From Aralia elata (Eukaryota > Streptophyta > Magnoliopsida > Apiales > Araliaceae), in NCBI GenBank assembly GCA_034770075.1, contig CM068380.1, positions 36,784,695-36,848,694 on the forward strand: a stretch of 64,000 nt of DNA. The letters are read 5' to 3'. Below are positions 10,394 to 22,306 of the stretch, piece by piece. The notes beneath the pieces were generated by a model. The model saw only the letters and a list, made by a program, of their open reading frames with translations. It had not been told where the DNA came from and did not search any database. Position 1 is the stretch's first letter, and every line of letters begins with the position of its first letter. Position numbers and translations under genes: made by a program.

Positions 10394-10560
10394 TCCTCGA
10401 CCTCCTCCGGATCCTCCTCAGGATCAGTCTCAGGCTCATACTCATGACCTGTAACTATAATCAATGGGGATGGCTCCCTCTGCACTAGCTGCTCATGAAC
10501 TACGTGAATATCTCGGGGCTCTTCCTCCCTAGCCTGGCTGGGCTCTCCTCTATCAGTCAT
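10394..10560 (-). pseudogene. N-terminal fragment of the coiled-coil extra ORF of element A
   Basis: Starts MTDRGEPSQAREEEPRDIHV at 10560 and is nearly identical to the start of the B copy (19280 leftward). It stays open through the acidic stretch ETDPEEDPEEVE, where element X begins at 10393. It shows that an internal region (A) once extended left of LTR1 in the same orientation as B. Function unknown. Confidence 0.75.
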
Positions 10561-10797
10561 CCTGACAACAAAATTTTAAGTTTTAATTACTAATCGATAA
10601 TACTCGGGAGCACATAAGTTTGTTATCAAATAAGCACATAGCGCATAATCGTTTTATTATCTTTTATAAATTTCCGTAATCCATTCCTTAGAACTCGATA
10701 AGAGTTTATCACCTTTATATTCTCTATCTTCTAAAAGGCTACTACCCTAAGGTTTTCCCCACCTAAAGGTTCATAACCTACAGCTCTGATACCAACC
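10561..10797 (-). promoter_or_regulatory. Leader and PBS of element A
   Basis: PBS TGGTATCAGAGC (minus) occupies 10794-10783, a perfect match to the initiator-Met type site. The remainder is an untranslated leader nearly identical to that of B. No gene. Confidence 0.8.
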
Positions 10798-11051
10798 TAT
10801 GACACCCCCAAATCCAGGTACTTAATTCCCACAGATTTGGTGTTTATTATCTCATTCATTCACATTTAACTACCCATAATTAAGAACAATTAAATAAACT
10901 TAAAGAAACATCTACCCAAAATGGGTTACATCACCAAACTATTAAATAATCAAATCCTAGGTTATCTTAACCTTAATACATCAATGCGGAATAAAACTTA
11001 ATTTAAACAAGTCTTGTTACATAAACCATCAACTAGACAACAAGTCTTAAG

Positions 11052-11113
11052 CTACTTCTGCAACTTGCCCTTTCCGTTACTCGTGGACGGCTCGTCCTGC
11101 TTTTCTGGCTTAG
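11052..11113 (-). other. Candidate terminal coding exon in LTR1
   Basis: After CATTCCAG| the sequence reads, in phase 1, KPEKQDEPSTSNGKGKLQK then TAG. Length (62 nt), phase and stop position match copies in the LTRs of B, C/D and H, with differences mostly at third codon positions. The upstream coding exon is not identified. Confidence 0.4.
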
Positions 11114-12139
11114 CTGGAATGTTTAGTGCAAGAGTGAGCAAACAATTGCTCACAAGTACGATAATAATAATTTTTAAATGAAATGAATTTCAACTGAGGA
11201 TTATTAGTTTTCTGAATCTCAGTCAATAAATGATCAAAGTCTAAAAGCTCGTTAGAATGCTTGATTCAAGAAAAAAATAGATTTCAAGATTTAGAAATTA
11301 TATCTGAGGGTCACAAGACCTCGAACTATGTCCTAGGTTAACAAGTATTTCTACTGTAACCTTTAACAGTCATATAGACTAGGGACCTTCATCTCGTACT
11401 CAGGGGGATCAGCCCTTTGTACAATGTATTGTGCACAAACATTTTAACGCTGTCGCGTAAGTAATCCCCTATATTAGGGTTGTTCATCTCAGTTTATCGT
11501 CTGAATCCGTACCAAAAGGAACTTGGCTTGGAACAAGTATAGAAAATATTCTAAGTCTTTGAAATGCTCATCAACTAAGGACTAGCTGAATCAATAAGGG
11601 TTTGCTACTCGCTAATACATTCGATTCAACAATAAAGTTTGTTCAATAGAAACTATACTCGAAATTTGAAAAACAAACAATGATTGGAATAAAGCTTAAG
11701 TACGTAACATGATAGTAACCTTGCTTGAATATTAATAAGCTAAGGTCAATAAGCTTGCTCAATATAAATAAACTTGCTTTGAATAAATTAACAAGTTAAA
11801 AGGGAAGAACAACTTGCTATAAATAATTTTCAAGTTTAAGGGAGGAAAACTTGCCTCAAGCGTAGATTACAAATTTAAACAATGCACATTCCTTAATCAC
11901 CCTATACATTTTGATTATAAAATAGTAACAGTAATTAGCTACAGAACAATATACACACTTTAGTATTTATTCTTATCCTATTTCACTTAATATATTAAAT
12001 GTCATTTGATATTCATTTTGTTTACCACTCATTATAGTATCTTATTTATCATTAAATATTTTAATCTAAGCTTTAATCATGTACACGACATCATAATAAA
12101 ATAAAAATAAAAAAAATAAAAATATTTCAATTACTGTTC

Positions 12140-12248
12140 CTCGTCGGGGCGGGAATTTACTGAACAAAACTCTCGCCGGGGCGGGAATTTACAGAACAAA
12201 AATCTCGCCGGGGCGAAGATTCCTTTACATTTTTCTCGCCGGGGCGAG
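12140..12248. repeat. GC-rich hairpin cluster in LTR1 (four copies)
   Basis: Four variants of CTCGCCGGGGCGAG (inverted arms CTCGCC/GGCGAG) spaced about 30 bp apart in otherwise AT-rich DNA. LTR2 has five copies. Confidence 0.85.
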
Positions 12249-13572
12249 AGACTCGGCAGTCGTCTTCCCCAGCTCGCGAACCAGTGAAAACTTAGGCCAA
12301 TTTTGGCCAAATTTTCCGAATTCTACCATCCAGTACACAAACTAAATATACCCAGACATTCAACATGCTAGAAAATAATTACCCAACATGTTTCTAACCA
12401 ATCTAAGCATTATAAAATACATAATCAACCAATCACAAACCCAAAATTTCACTGTTTATGAAAAATATTCATATTTTAGCCATATCAATAAAATTAAACT
12501 CTGTAACTTCATCTTTCAACCAATTAAAACCATTCTTCTTGCATTATTCTTGTTTTTCATCATATAATCACAATCAAACATCAATTAACCGATTAATAAT
12601 CAAATTAAACATCAATTTTATATATATATATACCATACATGAAATAAAACTCTGTGAAAACCAAAACTCAATTCTAAACATGTTTTGATGAATTAACTCT
12701 TCCAACTAGTTTATATTCATCATATAATCATCAAATGCATGTTTACTAACAACTATAAACAAGTAATTCATGTATTTAGCATAAAATCCATATACATGAA
12801 AATAAAATTCATATATAGAGAAGTAAATTAAAAACATACAGTAAAGAATTTATACCTTCTAATTCTTAGAAAATTTGATTAAACTTCCTTAGTTTTAGAA
12901 ATTCTTTCTCCAATCTCCAAGCTTCTCTCACAATTTCTCTCTATTCTCACTTGATAGAACTCTGCTCTTTCTTCTTTCTTCTCTTTTTTTTAAACTCTGT
13001 ATTTTCTTTTCTTTTAATCAACTGACAAGCAAAATAAAAACTGATGGAACGTATATTTACCAATTAAATCATCAGTTACACAATTCAAAAGCCTCTAAGG
13101 CTTGTTTGGTTAAATTAAAATAGAATAATCCATTATTTCCAACCAAAGGTAATAAGGCCTTGTTTGGAAAAACTAAATTAAAACACTTCTCATTTATTTT
13201 AATAAATCATTATAACATATAGTTTTAAATGTCACACTTCTAATTTAATTGAACTTATTATTAAATAAATTCAATTAAACCTTACTAACTAAATTAATAA
13301 TTTCATTTAACAAATAACAATAATACCAAATAAATTCTCTTATTCAAATAAATCATTTATTCAAATAAACCTTTTCATCATCTAATTTAATTATTAAATT
13401 AAATTAGAATAACATAACAAATCATATTCAAATAACATTTAACATTATTAACATATACCCATTCCACAAAAAAAAACTTAATAAATTATTTATTTAGCTC
13501 AATAAATTAATAAAAATATTTATATAACTCAACAAATATTTTTATTCAATCACAAAAATTGTATTCGTTACA

Positions 13573-13682
13573 TCTTTCCCTCCTTAAAAGGATTCTGTCC
13601 CCAGAATCATAACGCAATTAAATCGTCTGTTACATTCTCCCCTCCTTACAAAGATTCTGTCCCCAGAATTGCAATATAAAGA
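13573..13682 (-). promoter_or_regulatory. Doubled PPT/hairpin of element B
   Basis: Two copies of a ~60-bp block lie between LTR1 and the pol stop. On the minus strand each reads GATTCTGGGGACAGAATC (a hairpin) followed by a purine tract ending AAGGAGGGAAAGA or AAGGAGGGGAGAA and then TGTAAC. The LTR-proximal PPT abuts the actual LTR of B. Confidence 0.75.
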
Positions 13683-16600
13683 TTAAACAAATAATTGAGG
13701 GAAATTTTGCATCACTATCTCTTCGAGTTCCCACGTTGCTTCTTCAGCACTGTGGTTCCTCCAGATTACCTTAACAGAAGGTATCACTTTATTTCTAAGT
13801 ACTTGTTCTTTCCTGTCTATTATCTGTACAGGAACCTCTTCATAGGATAAATCTTGTTCAAATTGTATCTGTTCATGTTCTATTACATGCTTATAATCTG
13901 GCTTGTACGGTCGTAGCACTGATATGTGGAAAACGTTGTGAATGTGGCCTAACTCAGGAGGTAGAGCTACCTCATAAGCTACCTCACCCACCCTTTTTAG
14001 TACTTCGAAGGGTCCAATAAATCGCGGACTCAGCTTACCCTTTTTACCAAATCTGATTTTCCTCTTCCAAGGAGATACTTTGAGAAACACAAAACTGCCG
14101 ACTTCAAATTCGCGATTTTGTCGGTGTTGATCAGCATACTTCTTCTGTCTGTCTTGAGCGGCTATCAGTCTGGCTCTTATTACCTTGACAATTTCAGCAG
14201 TTTGTTATACCAGCTCGGGTCCTAATAGTCGTCGTTCACCAACCTCATCCCAGCATAACGGAGTTTTGCATTTCCTTCCGTACAATGCTTCGTAGGGCGG
14301 CATGTCGATACTAGCGTGATGACTATTGTTGTAAGCAAACTCGAGCAGAGGTAAATGATCATCCCAGTTGCCTTTAAAATCCATGACGCACGCTCGAAGC
14401 ATATCCTCCAACGTTTGAATTGTTCTTTCGCTCTGGCCATCGGTTTGAGGATGGTAGGCTGTACTCATTCTCAACTGCGTTCCCAAACACGCTTGCAGAC
14501 TCCTCCAAAATTTTGATGTGAATCGTGGATCTCGATCTGATACTATTGATACTGGAACTCCGTGCCTTGAGATAATCTCTTTGACATATAACTTCGCCAG
14601 CTGATCCAAAGTGAATCGGATTCTTATTCGCAAGAAATGCGCTGATTTTGTCAATCTGTCAACTATGACCCATATTGCGTCATAACCCTTCTGAGTAGTT
14701 GGAAGCCCTACCACAAAGTCCATTGTGATATGCTCCCACTTCCATTCTGGTATCTCCAAGGGCTGTAACAAACCACTTGGTCGTTGATGCTCCGCTTTAA
14801 CCCTCTGACAAGTGAGACACTTCGCAACACACTCAGCAACCTCTCTTTTCATGTTTGGCCACCAAAAATGTTGTCGAAGATCCTGGTACATTTTTGTACT
14901 TCCCGGGTGAATCGAAAATCTTGTACTATGAGCTTCGTTCAAAATCTTCTCTCTGATTGCCAATGCTGACGGTACACAGATTCTGCCTTCAAATCTCAGC
15001 AATCCTTCGGTATCGATTTTATATTTAAACTTTTCACCTTCAAGCACTCTTTTGCGTATATTAATACACTCCTCATCCTTGAGTTGCGCTTTCTTGACTT
15101 TGTCCACCAGAGTTGGTTGAGTTTCCATCTGGAAAAATTTTTCATTAGACTCTGGCAGACACTTCACCTCTAGCTCCAATTTAACCATTTCCGCTACGAG
15201 CTTCTCCTGATCAGTTAACAAAAGTAGTTTCTCCCGACCCTTTCTACTCAAAGCGTTAGCAACCACGTTAGCCTTCCCTAGATGGTATAGAATTTCACAG
15301 TCATAGTCTTTGATCAATTCTATCCATCTCCTCTGCCGCATATTCAAATCATTCTGTGTAAAAATATACTTCAGACTTTTATGGTCTGTATATATTTCAC
15401 ACTTCTCCCTATCGAGATAGTGCCTCTAGATTTTCAGAGCAAACACCACAGCTGCTAACTCCAAATCATGGGTCGGATACCCTTTTTCATAGTCTTTTAG
15501 TTGGCGCGATGCATATGCAATAACCTTACCATTCTGCATCAACACACAACCAAGTCCTTTATGCGATGCGTCGCTATACACCACAAAATTTCCTGTATCA
15601 TCTGGCAAAGACAACACAAGCGCCGAACTTAGTCTCTTCTTTAGTTCTTGGAAACTCTCTTCGCACTTCTCCGTCCAAACAAACTTCACTGATTTTCTTG
15701 TTAAATTTGTTAACGGAGTGGCGATCCTGGAAAAATCTTCAATAAAACGTCTGTAGTAACCTGCCAAACCTATGAAACTTCTCACCTCTAACGGTGTTTT
15801 CGGCTGATCCCAGTTCATCAGAGCTTCAACTTTAGCTGGATCCACTGAAATCCTGTCTTTATCGATAACATGCCCAAGGAATTGAATACGTTCCAACCAA
15901 AATTCGCACTTCAAAAATTTTGCATACAATTTCTCTTTCCTTAACGCCTCCAACGTCGCCCTTAAATGCCCCACGTGTTCTTCTTGAGTTTTGGAGTAAA
16001 CCAAAATGTCGTCTATGAATACCACCACAAATTTATCCAGAAATGGTTTGAATACCCTATTCATTAAGTCCATGAATGTTGCAGGGGCATTCGTTAAACC
16101 AAATGACATAACCAAAAACTCATAGTGACCATATCTAGTTCGAAATGCCGTCTTTGGTATGTCTTCCTTTCTCACCTTTAATTGATGGTACCCACTTCGC
16201 AGATCTATCTTTGAAAAATATCTTGCTCCCTTCAATTGGTCAAACAAGTCATCGATTCTTGGCAACGGATACTTATTTTTAATCGTGACCTTGTTCAACT
16301 CTCTATAATCAATGCAAAGACGCATTGACCCATCCTTCTTCTTAACAAACAATATCGGCGCTCCCCATGGCGAAACGCTCGGTTGAATATACTTCTTATC
16401 CAGCAACTCCTGTAATTGTACCATCAACTCCTTCATTTCTACCGGAGCCATTCTATATGGGGCTTTTGATATAGGGGCTGTTCCCGGTGCTAGATCAATT
16501 ACAAACTCGATTTCCCTATCTGGCGGTAATCCTGGCAAATCATCAGGAAACACGTCCGCAAAAATCCCTAACTACTGGTATCTCCTCCAACTTTGCACCC

Positions 16601-18180
16601 ACCTTTCGGGTATCAACTATGTAGGCTAGATATCCTACACATCCTTGTCTCAACATCTTTCTGGCCTGCATCATCGTCAGACAACTCGTTTATCTAGGCG
16701 ACTTGCTACCATAAAATACTACCTTGGACGGAGTCATAAGGTTTACACACTTCTTTTGACAGTCAATAACTGCCCCATGGTTGAACAACCAATCCATACC
16801 CAAAATAACATCAAACTCCCCAAGACGAATTGGGATCAAGTTTACTGTCATCACATGACCCTTAATATCTACCTGACGGTTCTTGTAGACAAACTTAACA
16901 GGAATCACTTCCCTATTCGCAATTTCTATATTCATGGGGTAATCTAATTCTTCCTGAGGTAACTCTAATTTCTTAGCAAAATCATCGGATATAAATGAGC
17001 AAGTAGCACCCGAGTCAAACAATACATAAGCATTAACATTATTGACTGGAATGATACCTGACACTACATCCTTTGACTGCACAGCATCCTGCACTGTCAT
17101 GTTGAATGTTCGAGCGGTAGGTCGATTGGGCTGTGTCGATCCTGTGATAGTCAAATTGCCTCCACCATTACTTCCCTTTCCTCCGCTTGCACTCCCTGCA
17201 GCTTTCTTAGGGCAGTCTCGGGCAAAGTGATCCTTTGACCCACAGATGAAACATGCTCCTTTCTTCGGATTAGGGCAATTTGGTGAAATATGACCCTCTT
17301 GTCCACAGTTGAAGCATACCCTCTTACCCTTCAAACAAGCACCCATATGACTCTTTCCACAGTTGCTGCACACCTCCATCTTCTTCTTCTGATTACCCTA
17401 CTGACTTCCCGCAAAGTTACTATCATTCCATTTCCTTTTCTGGCTACTGCCCCTATGGCTACCACTTGCCTTGTTTTCACTTTCATTCTTCTCCTTCCTC
17501 TGCTCCTGATTATACTTGGACAGAGCATCACTGCCTCCTTCAGCGATAATTGCCTTTTCTAACACCGCCGCAAATGAGTTTAGTTGAAACAACGAAACTC
17601 GACTATATAACCAGGGCTTCAATCCCTGCTCAAATCTTCTAGCCTTTCGCTCATCCGTGTTGACCTGATATGGCGCAAACCTCGCCAGCTCATTGAATTT
17701 TGTAGCATATTCAGGTGCCGTCATGGTACCTTGCTTCAGCTCTAGAAACTGCACCTTCATCTGATTCTGAGCACTTGTTGGGAAATAGGTCTCGAAAAAT
17801 ATTTCCTTAAATCGCTCCCACGGAATAATCCCTTGGCCACCCCGAGTCTTATTTGCTTGCCACCAGTAGCTAGCTTCTGATTTCAGCATAAAGGTTGCAA
17901 ATGCCGTCTTTTGGTTCTCATTGACCCTAACGACATCAAACACCTTCTCCATCTCCATGACCCACGTTTGAGCCTCTATCGGATTCATAGACCCTTGAAA
18001 TTCTGGGGGTCCTACAGCCTTGAAGTCTTTGAATGTTGTGGACTGGGCTTGAGGTTGATTCGCAAATGCTCCCGTGAGCAAATCCACCAACTGTTGCATT
18101 GGGTTGGCACTGGCTTCTTTAGAGTTGTTGGTCGATCCCTCAGGGGTCTGTTGACGGGCTTGTCTTCTCTTTGGCGGCAT
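13683..18180 (-). pseudogene. gag-pol: Element B gag-protease-RT-RNase H-integrase-chromodomain polyprotein (four stops, one frameshift)
   Basis: Start MPPKRRQARQ at 18180, chosen by analogy with MPPRRVGRPRQ in H. Gag core with FATFMLKSEASYWW and FNELARFAPYQV; zinc knuckles CFNCGQEGHISPNC and CFICGSKDHFARDC; protease YVLFDSGATCSFIS; RT with FIDDILVYSK; RNase H beginning FVVYSDASHKGLG; integrase with an HHCC finger (HSTRFSIHPG...CLTCQ) and the DDE core (ITMDFV...IVSDRDPRF...ERTIQTLEDML); then a GPFEVLKR-type module and a chromodomain-like tail (VKVIWRNHSAEEATWELE). The chromodomain points to Tekay/Del chromoviruses. Defects: TAG 17398-17400, TAA 16690-16692, an extra T in the run 16559-16563, TAG 15426-15428, TAA 14205-14207. 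Every stop fits a CAG/CAA/TGG codon changed by one transition. Confidence 0.92.
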
Positions 18181-18473
18181 TTTACTGTTAAGAATTCTCG
18201 CTATTAGGTTTTTACTCATTTACTTAAACATTTAAGTCTTAACTTAAACATTTATAAACAATACTTAACACACAGCACATCTGATAAACTTTCGCATTTT
18301 ATTCATTTACTGCTTTAAAACATAATAAAAATAGCATCGTAGTTATTTACATCAAATCATCTATCCTGAAATCATAAGGTTCCAAGACTACATCATTATT
18401 CTATCCCATTATATAAAACTGGGATTTACAACTTATTAACTCATAAATTTATAATAACAAATCTAATCATAAT
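18181..18473 (-). other. Untranslated spacer between extra ORF and gag of B
   Basis: About 290 bp AT-rich, no gene. The same gap is 296 bp in H. Confidence 0.6.
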
Positions 18474-19280
18474 CTACGATGATAACCCACGACGCACAGC
18501 TTCCTGGCGTTCCTGCTTCATAATACGAGTCACCATCCTTCGACCCATTACATCTGGATGACGATGAACTCGATCCTGAGCTCTATCCACTGTGGTGTGA
18601 AAAATATACTCCATCTCATCTATCTTGGCCTTCTTTGACCGCACCTCACATTTAACACGATCTGCGCGGTTAGCCTCCCTTAACCAAGCAGTTTCAGCTC
18701 TCGCCCGCTCAGCTGACTCCTTTTTCAACTCATCTCGAACGATTTCATTCCTGGCTATCAACTGTCCTCGTCGATACTCAGACTGCGCTAGCCTCTGCTC
18801 AACCTCTGCAAGACGTGATGAAAGGTCTTGGATCTCAGCATCCTTCCGCTCTAAAGTGGTTTGACGTTCCGCAACCTGTTCTTCTAACTCCTCCTTTTCA
18901 CTCTCTACATGAACCAGCTTCCACTCCACGTCTCCAAGACGTATATCTAGCTCCTCTATCTCACTGTTCTTCTGCTCCAAGACAGTCTGTCGCTCGGCCA
19001 GCTGCCTCTCTAACTCATCCACTCTATCTTGCAACTCAATGTTGCGATCATACACCTGCTCATACATCTAAACACCTAAGGAGGTTAGTGATATCTCCTC
19101 AGGGTCCTCCTCCTCCTCGACCTCCTCCGGATCCTCCTCAGGATCAGTCTCAGGCTCATACTCATGACCTGTAACTATAATCAATGGGGATGGCTCCCTC
19201 TATACTAGCTGCTCATGAACTACGTGAATATCTCGGGGCTCCTCCTCCCTAGCCTGGCTGGGCTCTCCTCTATCAGTCAT
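18474..19280 (-). pseudogene. Coiled-coil extra ORF of element B, upstream of gag (one stop)
   Basis: Starts MTDRGEPSQAREEEP at 19280, acidic N-terminus (ETDPEEDPEEVEEEEDPEE), then TAG at 19068-19070 where the C copy has GAG, then an open 197-codon frame from MYEQVYD. The body is heptad-rich: two copies of a motif around RQTVLEQKNSEIEELDIRLG and RQTTLERKDAEIQDLSSRL, with the conserved LGDVEWKLVH. The C-terminal block KIDEMEYIFHTTVDRAQDRVH and MKQERQEAVRRG is shared with H and C. No catalytic motif. Extra ORFs upstream of gag are known in some gypsy lineages; the function of this one is unknown. A role in particle assembly or RNA handling is only a guess. Confidence 0.7.
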
Positions 19281-19501
19281 CCTGACAACAAAATTTTAAG
19301 TTTTAATTACTAATCGATAATACTCGCGAGCACATAATTTGTTATCAAATAAGCACATAGCACATAATCGTTTTATTATCTTTTATGAATTTCCGTAATC
19401 CATTCCTTAGAACTCGATAAGAGTTTATCACCTCTATATTCTCTATCTTCTAAAAGGCTACTACCCTAAGGTTTTCCCCACCTAAAGGTTCATAACCTAC
19501 A

Positions 19502-19513
19502 ACTCTGATACCA
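19502..19513 (-). promoter_or_regulatory. PBS of element B
   Basis: Minus strand TGGTATCAGAGT, one mismatch to the initiator-Met type TGGTATCAGAGC, three bases from LTR2. Confidence 0.8.
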
Positions 19514-19770
19514 ACCTATGACACCCCCAAATCCAAGTACTTAATTCCCACAGATTTGGTGTTCACTATCTCATTCATTCACATTTAACTACCCATAATT
19601 AAGAACAATTAAATAAACTTAAAGAAACATCTACCCAAAATGGGTTACATCACCAAACTATTAAACAATCAAATCCCAGGTTATCTTAACCTTAATACAT
19701 CAATGCGGAATAAAACTTAATTTAAACAAGTCTTGTTACATAAACCATCAACTAGACAACAAGTCTTAAG

Positions 19771-19832
19771 CTACTTCTGCAACTTGCCCTTTCCTTTACT
19801 CGTGGACGGCTCGTCCTGCTTTTCTGGCTTAG
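19771..19832 (-). other. Candidate terminal coding exon in LTR2
   Basis: Same 62-nt unit as in LTR1, after ATTGCAG|; reading KPEKQDEPSTSKGKGKLQK then TAG. Confidence 0.4.
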
Positions 19833-20859
19833 CTGCAATGTTTAGTGCAAGAGTGAGCAAACAATTGCTCACAAGTACGATAACAATAATTTTTAAATGA
19901 AATGAATTTCAACTGAGGATTATTAGTTTTCTGAATCTCAGTCAATAAATGATCAAAGTCTAAAAGCTTGTTAGAATGCTTGATTCAAGAAAAAAATAGA
20001 TTTCAAGATTTAGAAATTATATCTGAGGGTCACAAGACCTCGAACTATGTCCTAGGTTAACAAGTATTTCTACTGTAACCTTTAACAGTCATATAGACTA
20101 TGGACCTTCATCTCGTACTCAGAGGGGATCAGCCCTTTGTACAATGTATTGTGCACAAACATTTTAACGCTATCGCGTAAGTAATCCCCTATATTAGGGT
20201 TGTTCATCTCAGTTTATCGTCTGAATCCGTACCAAAAGGAACTTGGCTTGGAACAAGTATAGAAAATATTCTAAGTCTTTGAAACGCTCATCAACTAAGG
20301 ACTAGCTGAATCAATAAGGGTTTGCTACTCGCTAATACATTCGATTCAACAATAAAGTTTGTTCAATAGAAACTATACTCGAAATTTGAATAACAAACAA
20401 TGATTGGAATAAAGCTTAAGTACGTAACATGATAGTAACCTTGCTTGAATATTAATAAGCTAAGGTCAATAAGCTTGCTCAATATAAATAAACTTGCTTT
20501 GAATAAATTAACAAGTTAAAAGGGAAGAACAACTTGTTATAAATAATTTTCAAGTTTAAGGGAGGAAAACTTGCCTCAAGCGTAGATTACAAATTTAAAC
20601 AATGCACGTTCCTTAATCACCCTATACATTTTGATTATAAAATAGTAACAGTAATTAGCTACAGAACAATATACACACTTTAGGATTTACTCTTATCCTA
20701 TTTCACTTAATATATCAAATGTCATTTGATATTCATTTTGCTTACCACTCATTATAGTATCTTATTTATCATTAAATACTTTAATCTAAGCTTTAATCAT
20801 GTACACGACATCATAATAAAATAAAAATAAAAAAAATAAAAATATTTCAGTTACTGTTC

Positions 20860-20984
20860 CTCGCCGGGGCGGGAATTTACTGAACAAAACTCTCGCCGGG
20901 GCGGGAATTTACAGAACAAAAATCTCGCCGGGGCGAGACTTCGCCGGGGCGAAGATTCCTTTACATTTTTCTCGCCGGGGCGAG
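20860..20984. repeat. GC-rich hairpin cluster in LTR2 (five copies)
   Basis: As in LTR1 but with an extra 16-bp unit (CGAGACTTCGCCGGGG) near 20935-20950. Confidence 0.85.
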
Positions 20985-22306
20985 AGACTCGGCAGTCGTC
21001 TTCCCCAGCTCGCGAACCAGTGAAAACTTAGGCCAATTTTAGCCAAATTTTCCGAATTCTGCCATCCAGTACACAAACTAAATATACCCAGACATCCAAC
21101 ATGCTAGAAAATAATTACCCAACATGTTTCTAACCAATCTAAGCATTATAAAACACATAATCAACCAATTACAAACCCAAAATTTCACTGTTTATGAAAA
21201 ATATTCATATTTTAGCCATATCAATAAAATTAAACTCTGTAACTTCATCTTTCAACCAATTAAAACCATTCTTCTTGCATTATTCTTGTTTTTCATCATA
21301 TAATCACAATCAAACATCAATTAACCGATTAATAATCAAATTAAACATCAATTTTATATATATATACCATACATGAAATAAAACTCTGTGAAAACCAAAA
21401 CTCAATTCTAAACATGTTTTGATGAATTAACTCTTCCAACTAGTTTATATTCATCATATAATCATCAAATGCATGTTTACTAACAACTATAAACAAGTAA
21501 TTCATGTATTTAGCATAAAATCTATATACATAAAAATAAAATTCATATATAGAGAAGTAAATTAAAAACATACAGTAAAGAATTTATACCTTCTAATTCT
21601 TAGAAAATTTGATTAAACTTCCTTGGTTTTAGAAATTCTTTCTCCAATCTCCAAGCTTCTCTCACAATTTCTCTCTATTCTCACTTGATAGAACTCTGCT
21701 CTTTCTTCTTTCTTCTCTTTTTTTTAAACTCTGTATTTTCTTTTCTTTTAATCAACTGACAAGCAAAATAAAAACTGATGGAACGTATATTTACCAATTA
21801 AATCATCAGTTACACAATTCAAAAGCCTCTAAGGCTTGTTTGGTTAAATTAAAATAGAATAATCCATTATTTCCAACCAAAGGTAATAAGGCCTTGTTTG
21901 GAAAAACTAAATTAAAACACTTCTCATTTATTTTAATAAATCATTATAACATATAGTTTTAAATGTCACACTTCTAATTTAATTGAACTTATTATTAAAT
22001 AAATTCAATTAAACCTTACTAACTAAATTAATAATTTCATTTAGCAAATAACAATAATACCAAATAAATTCTCTTATTCAAATAAATCATTTATTCAAAT
22101 AAACCTTTTCATCATCTAATTTAATTATTAAATTAAATTAGAATAACATAACAAATCATATTCAAATAACATTTAACATTATTAACATATACCCATTCCA
22201 CAAAAAAAAACTTAATAAATTATTTATTTAGCTCAATAAATTAATAAAAATATTTATATAACTCAACAAACATTTTTATTCAATCACAAAAATTGTATTC
22301 GTTACA

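Larger units (their letters stand above)
10798..13572 (-). repeat. LTR1: Tekay-like LTR shared by elements A (as 5' LTR) and B (as 3' LTR)
   Basis: About 2775 bp; + strand reads TATGACACCCCC...TTCGTTACA. It has a PBS and extra ORF on its left and the PPT and pol end of B on its right, so one LTR serves two internal regions. Minus orientation features: U3 with CAGTTA/AACTGA motifs (13040-13077), GA-rich leader, splice-donor-like AGAAG|GTATAA at 12855, GC hairpin cluster 12140-12248, conserved block 11303-11491, acceptor CCAG at 11114 with a 62-nt codon-like exon 11113-11052. Its outer TG is TA, a change shared with LTR2. Confidence 0.8.
10798..22306 (-). mobile_element. Element B: Tekay-like chromovirus bounded by LTR1 and LTR2
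   Basis: About 11.5 kb. Minus order: LTR2 (5'), PBS 19513-19502, coiled-coil extra ORF 19280-18474, gag-pol 18180-13683, doubled PPT, LTR1 (3'). LTR1 and LTR2 are nearly identical apart from substitutions and a 16-bp expansion in LTR2. B and the remnant A share LTR1. Directly right of LTR2, integrase sequence of C begins at 22307 (AAGGG probably half of a target duplication), so the A-B unit sits inside C. Confidence 0.8.
19517..22306 (-). repeat. LTR2: 5' LTR of element B
   Basis: About 2790 bp; + strand TATGACACCCCC...TTCGTTACA. Carries the same landmarks as LTR1: 62-nt exon 19832-19771 behind GCAG, conserved block near 20020-20210, hairpin cluster 20860-20984 with five copies, splice-donor-like AG|GTATAA at 21589. 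No gene. Confidence 0.82.

Noticed and set aside
12140..12248. Rho-independent terminators (GC hairpins followed by A/T runs)
   Set aside because: Eukaryotic LTR context; the hairpins are clustered, internal to the LTR and not at gene ends.
12458..12688. 76-codon + frame, repeated at 21194
   Set aside because: AT-rich LTR sequence, Asn/Ile/Lys-rich, antisense to the element and broken by a short (TA)n change between copies.
17911..18207. 98-codon + frame opposite B gag
   Set aside because: Shadow of the gag frame on the other strand.
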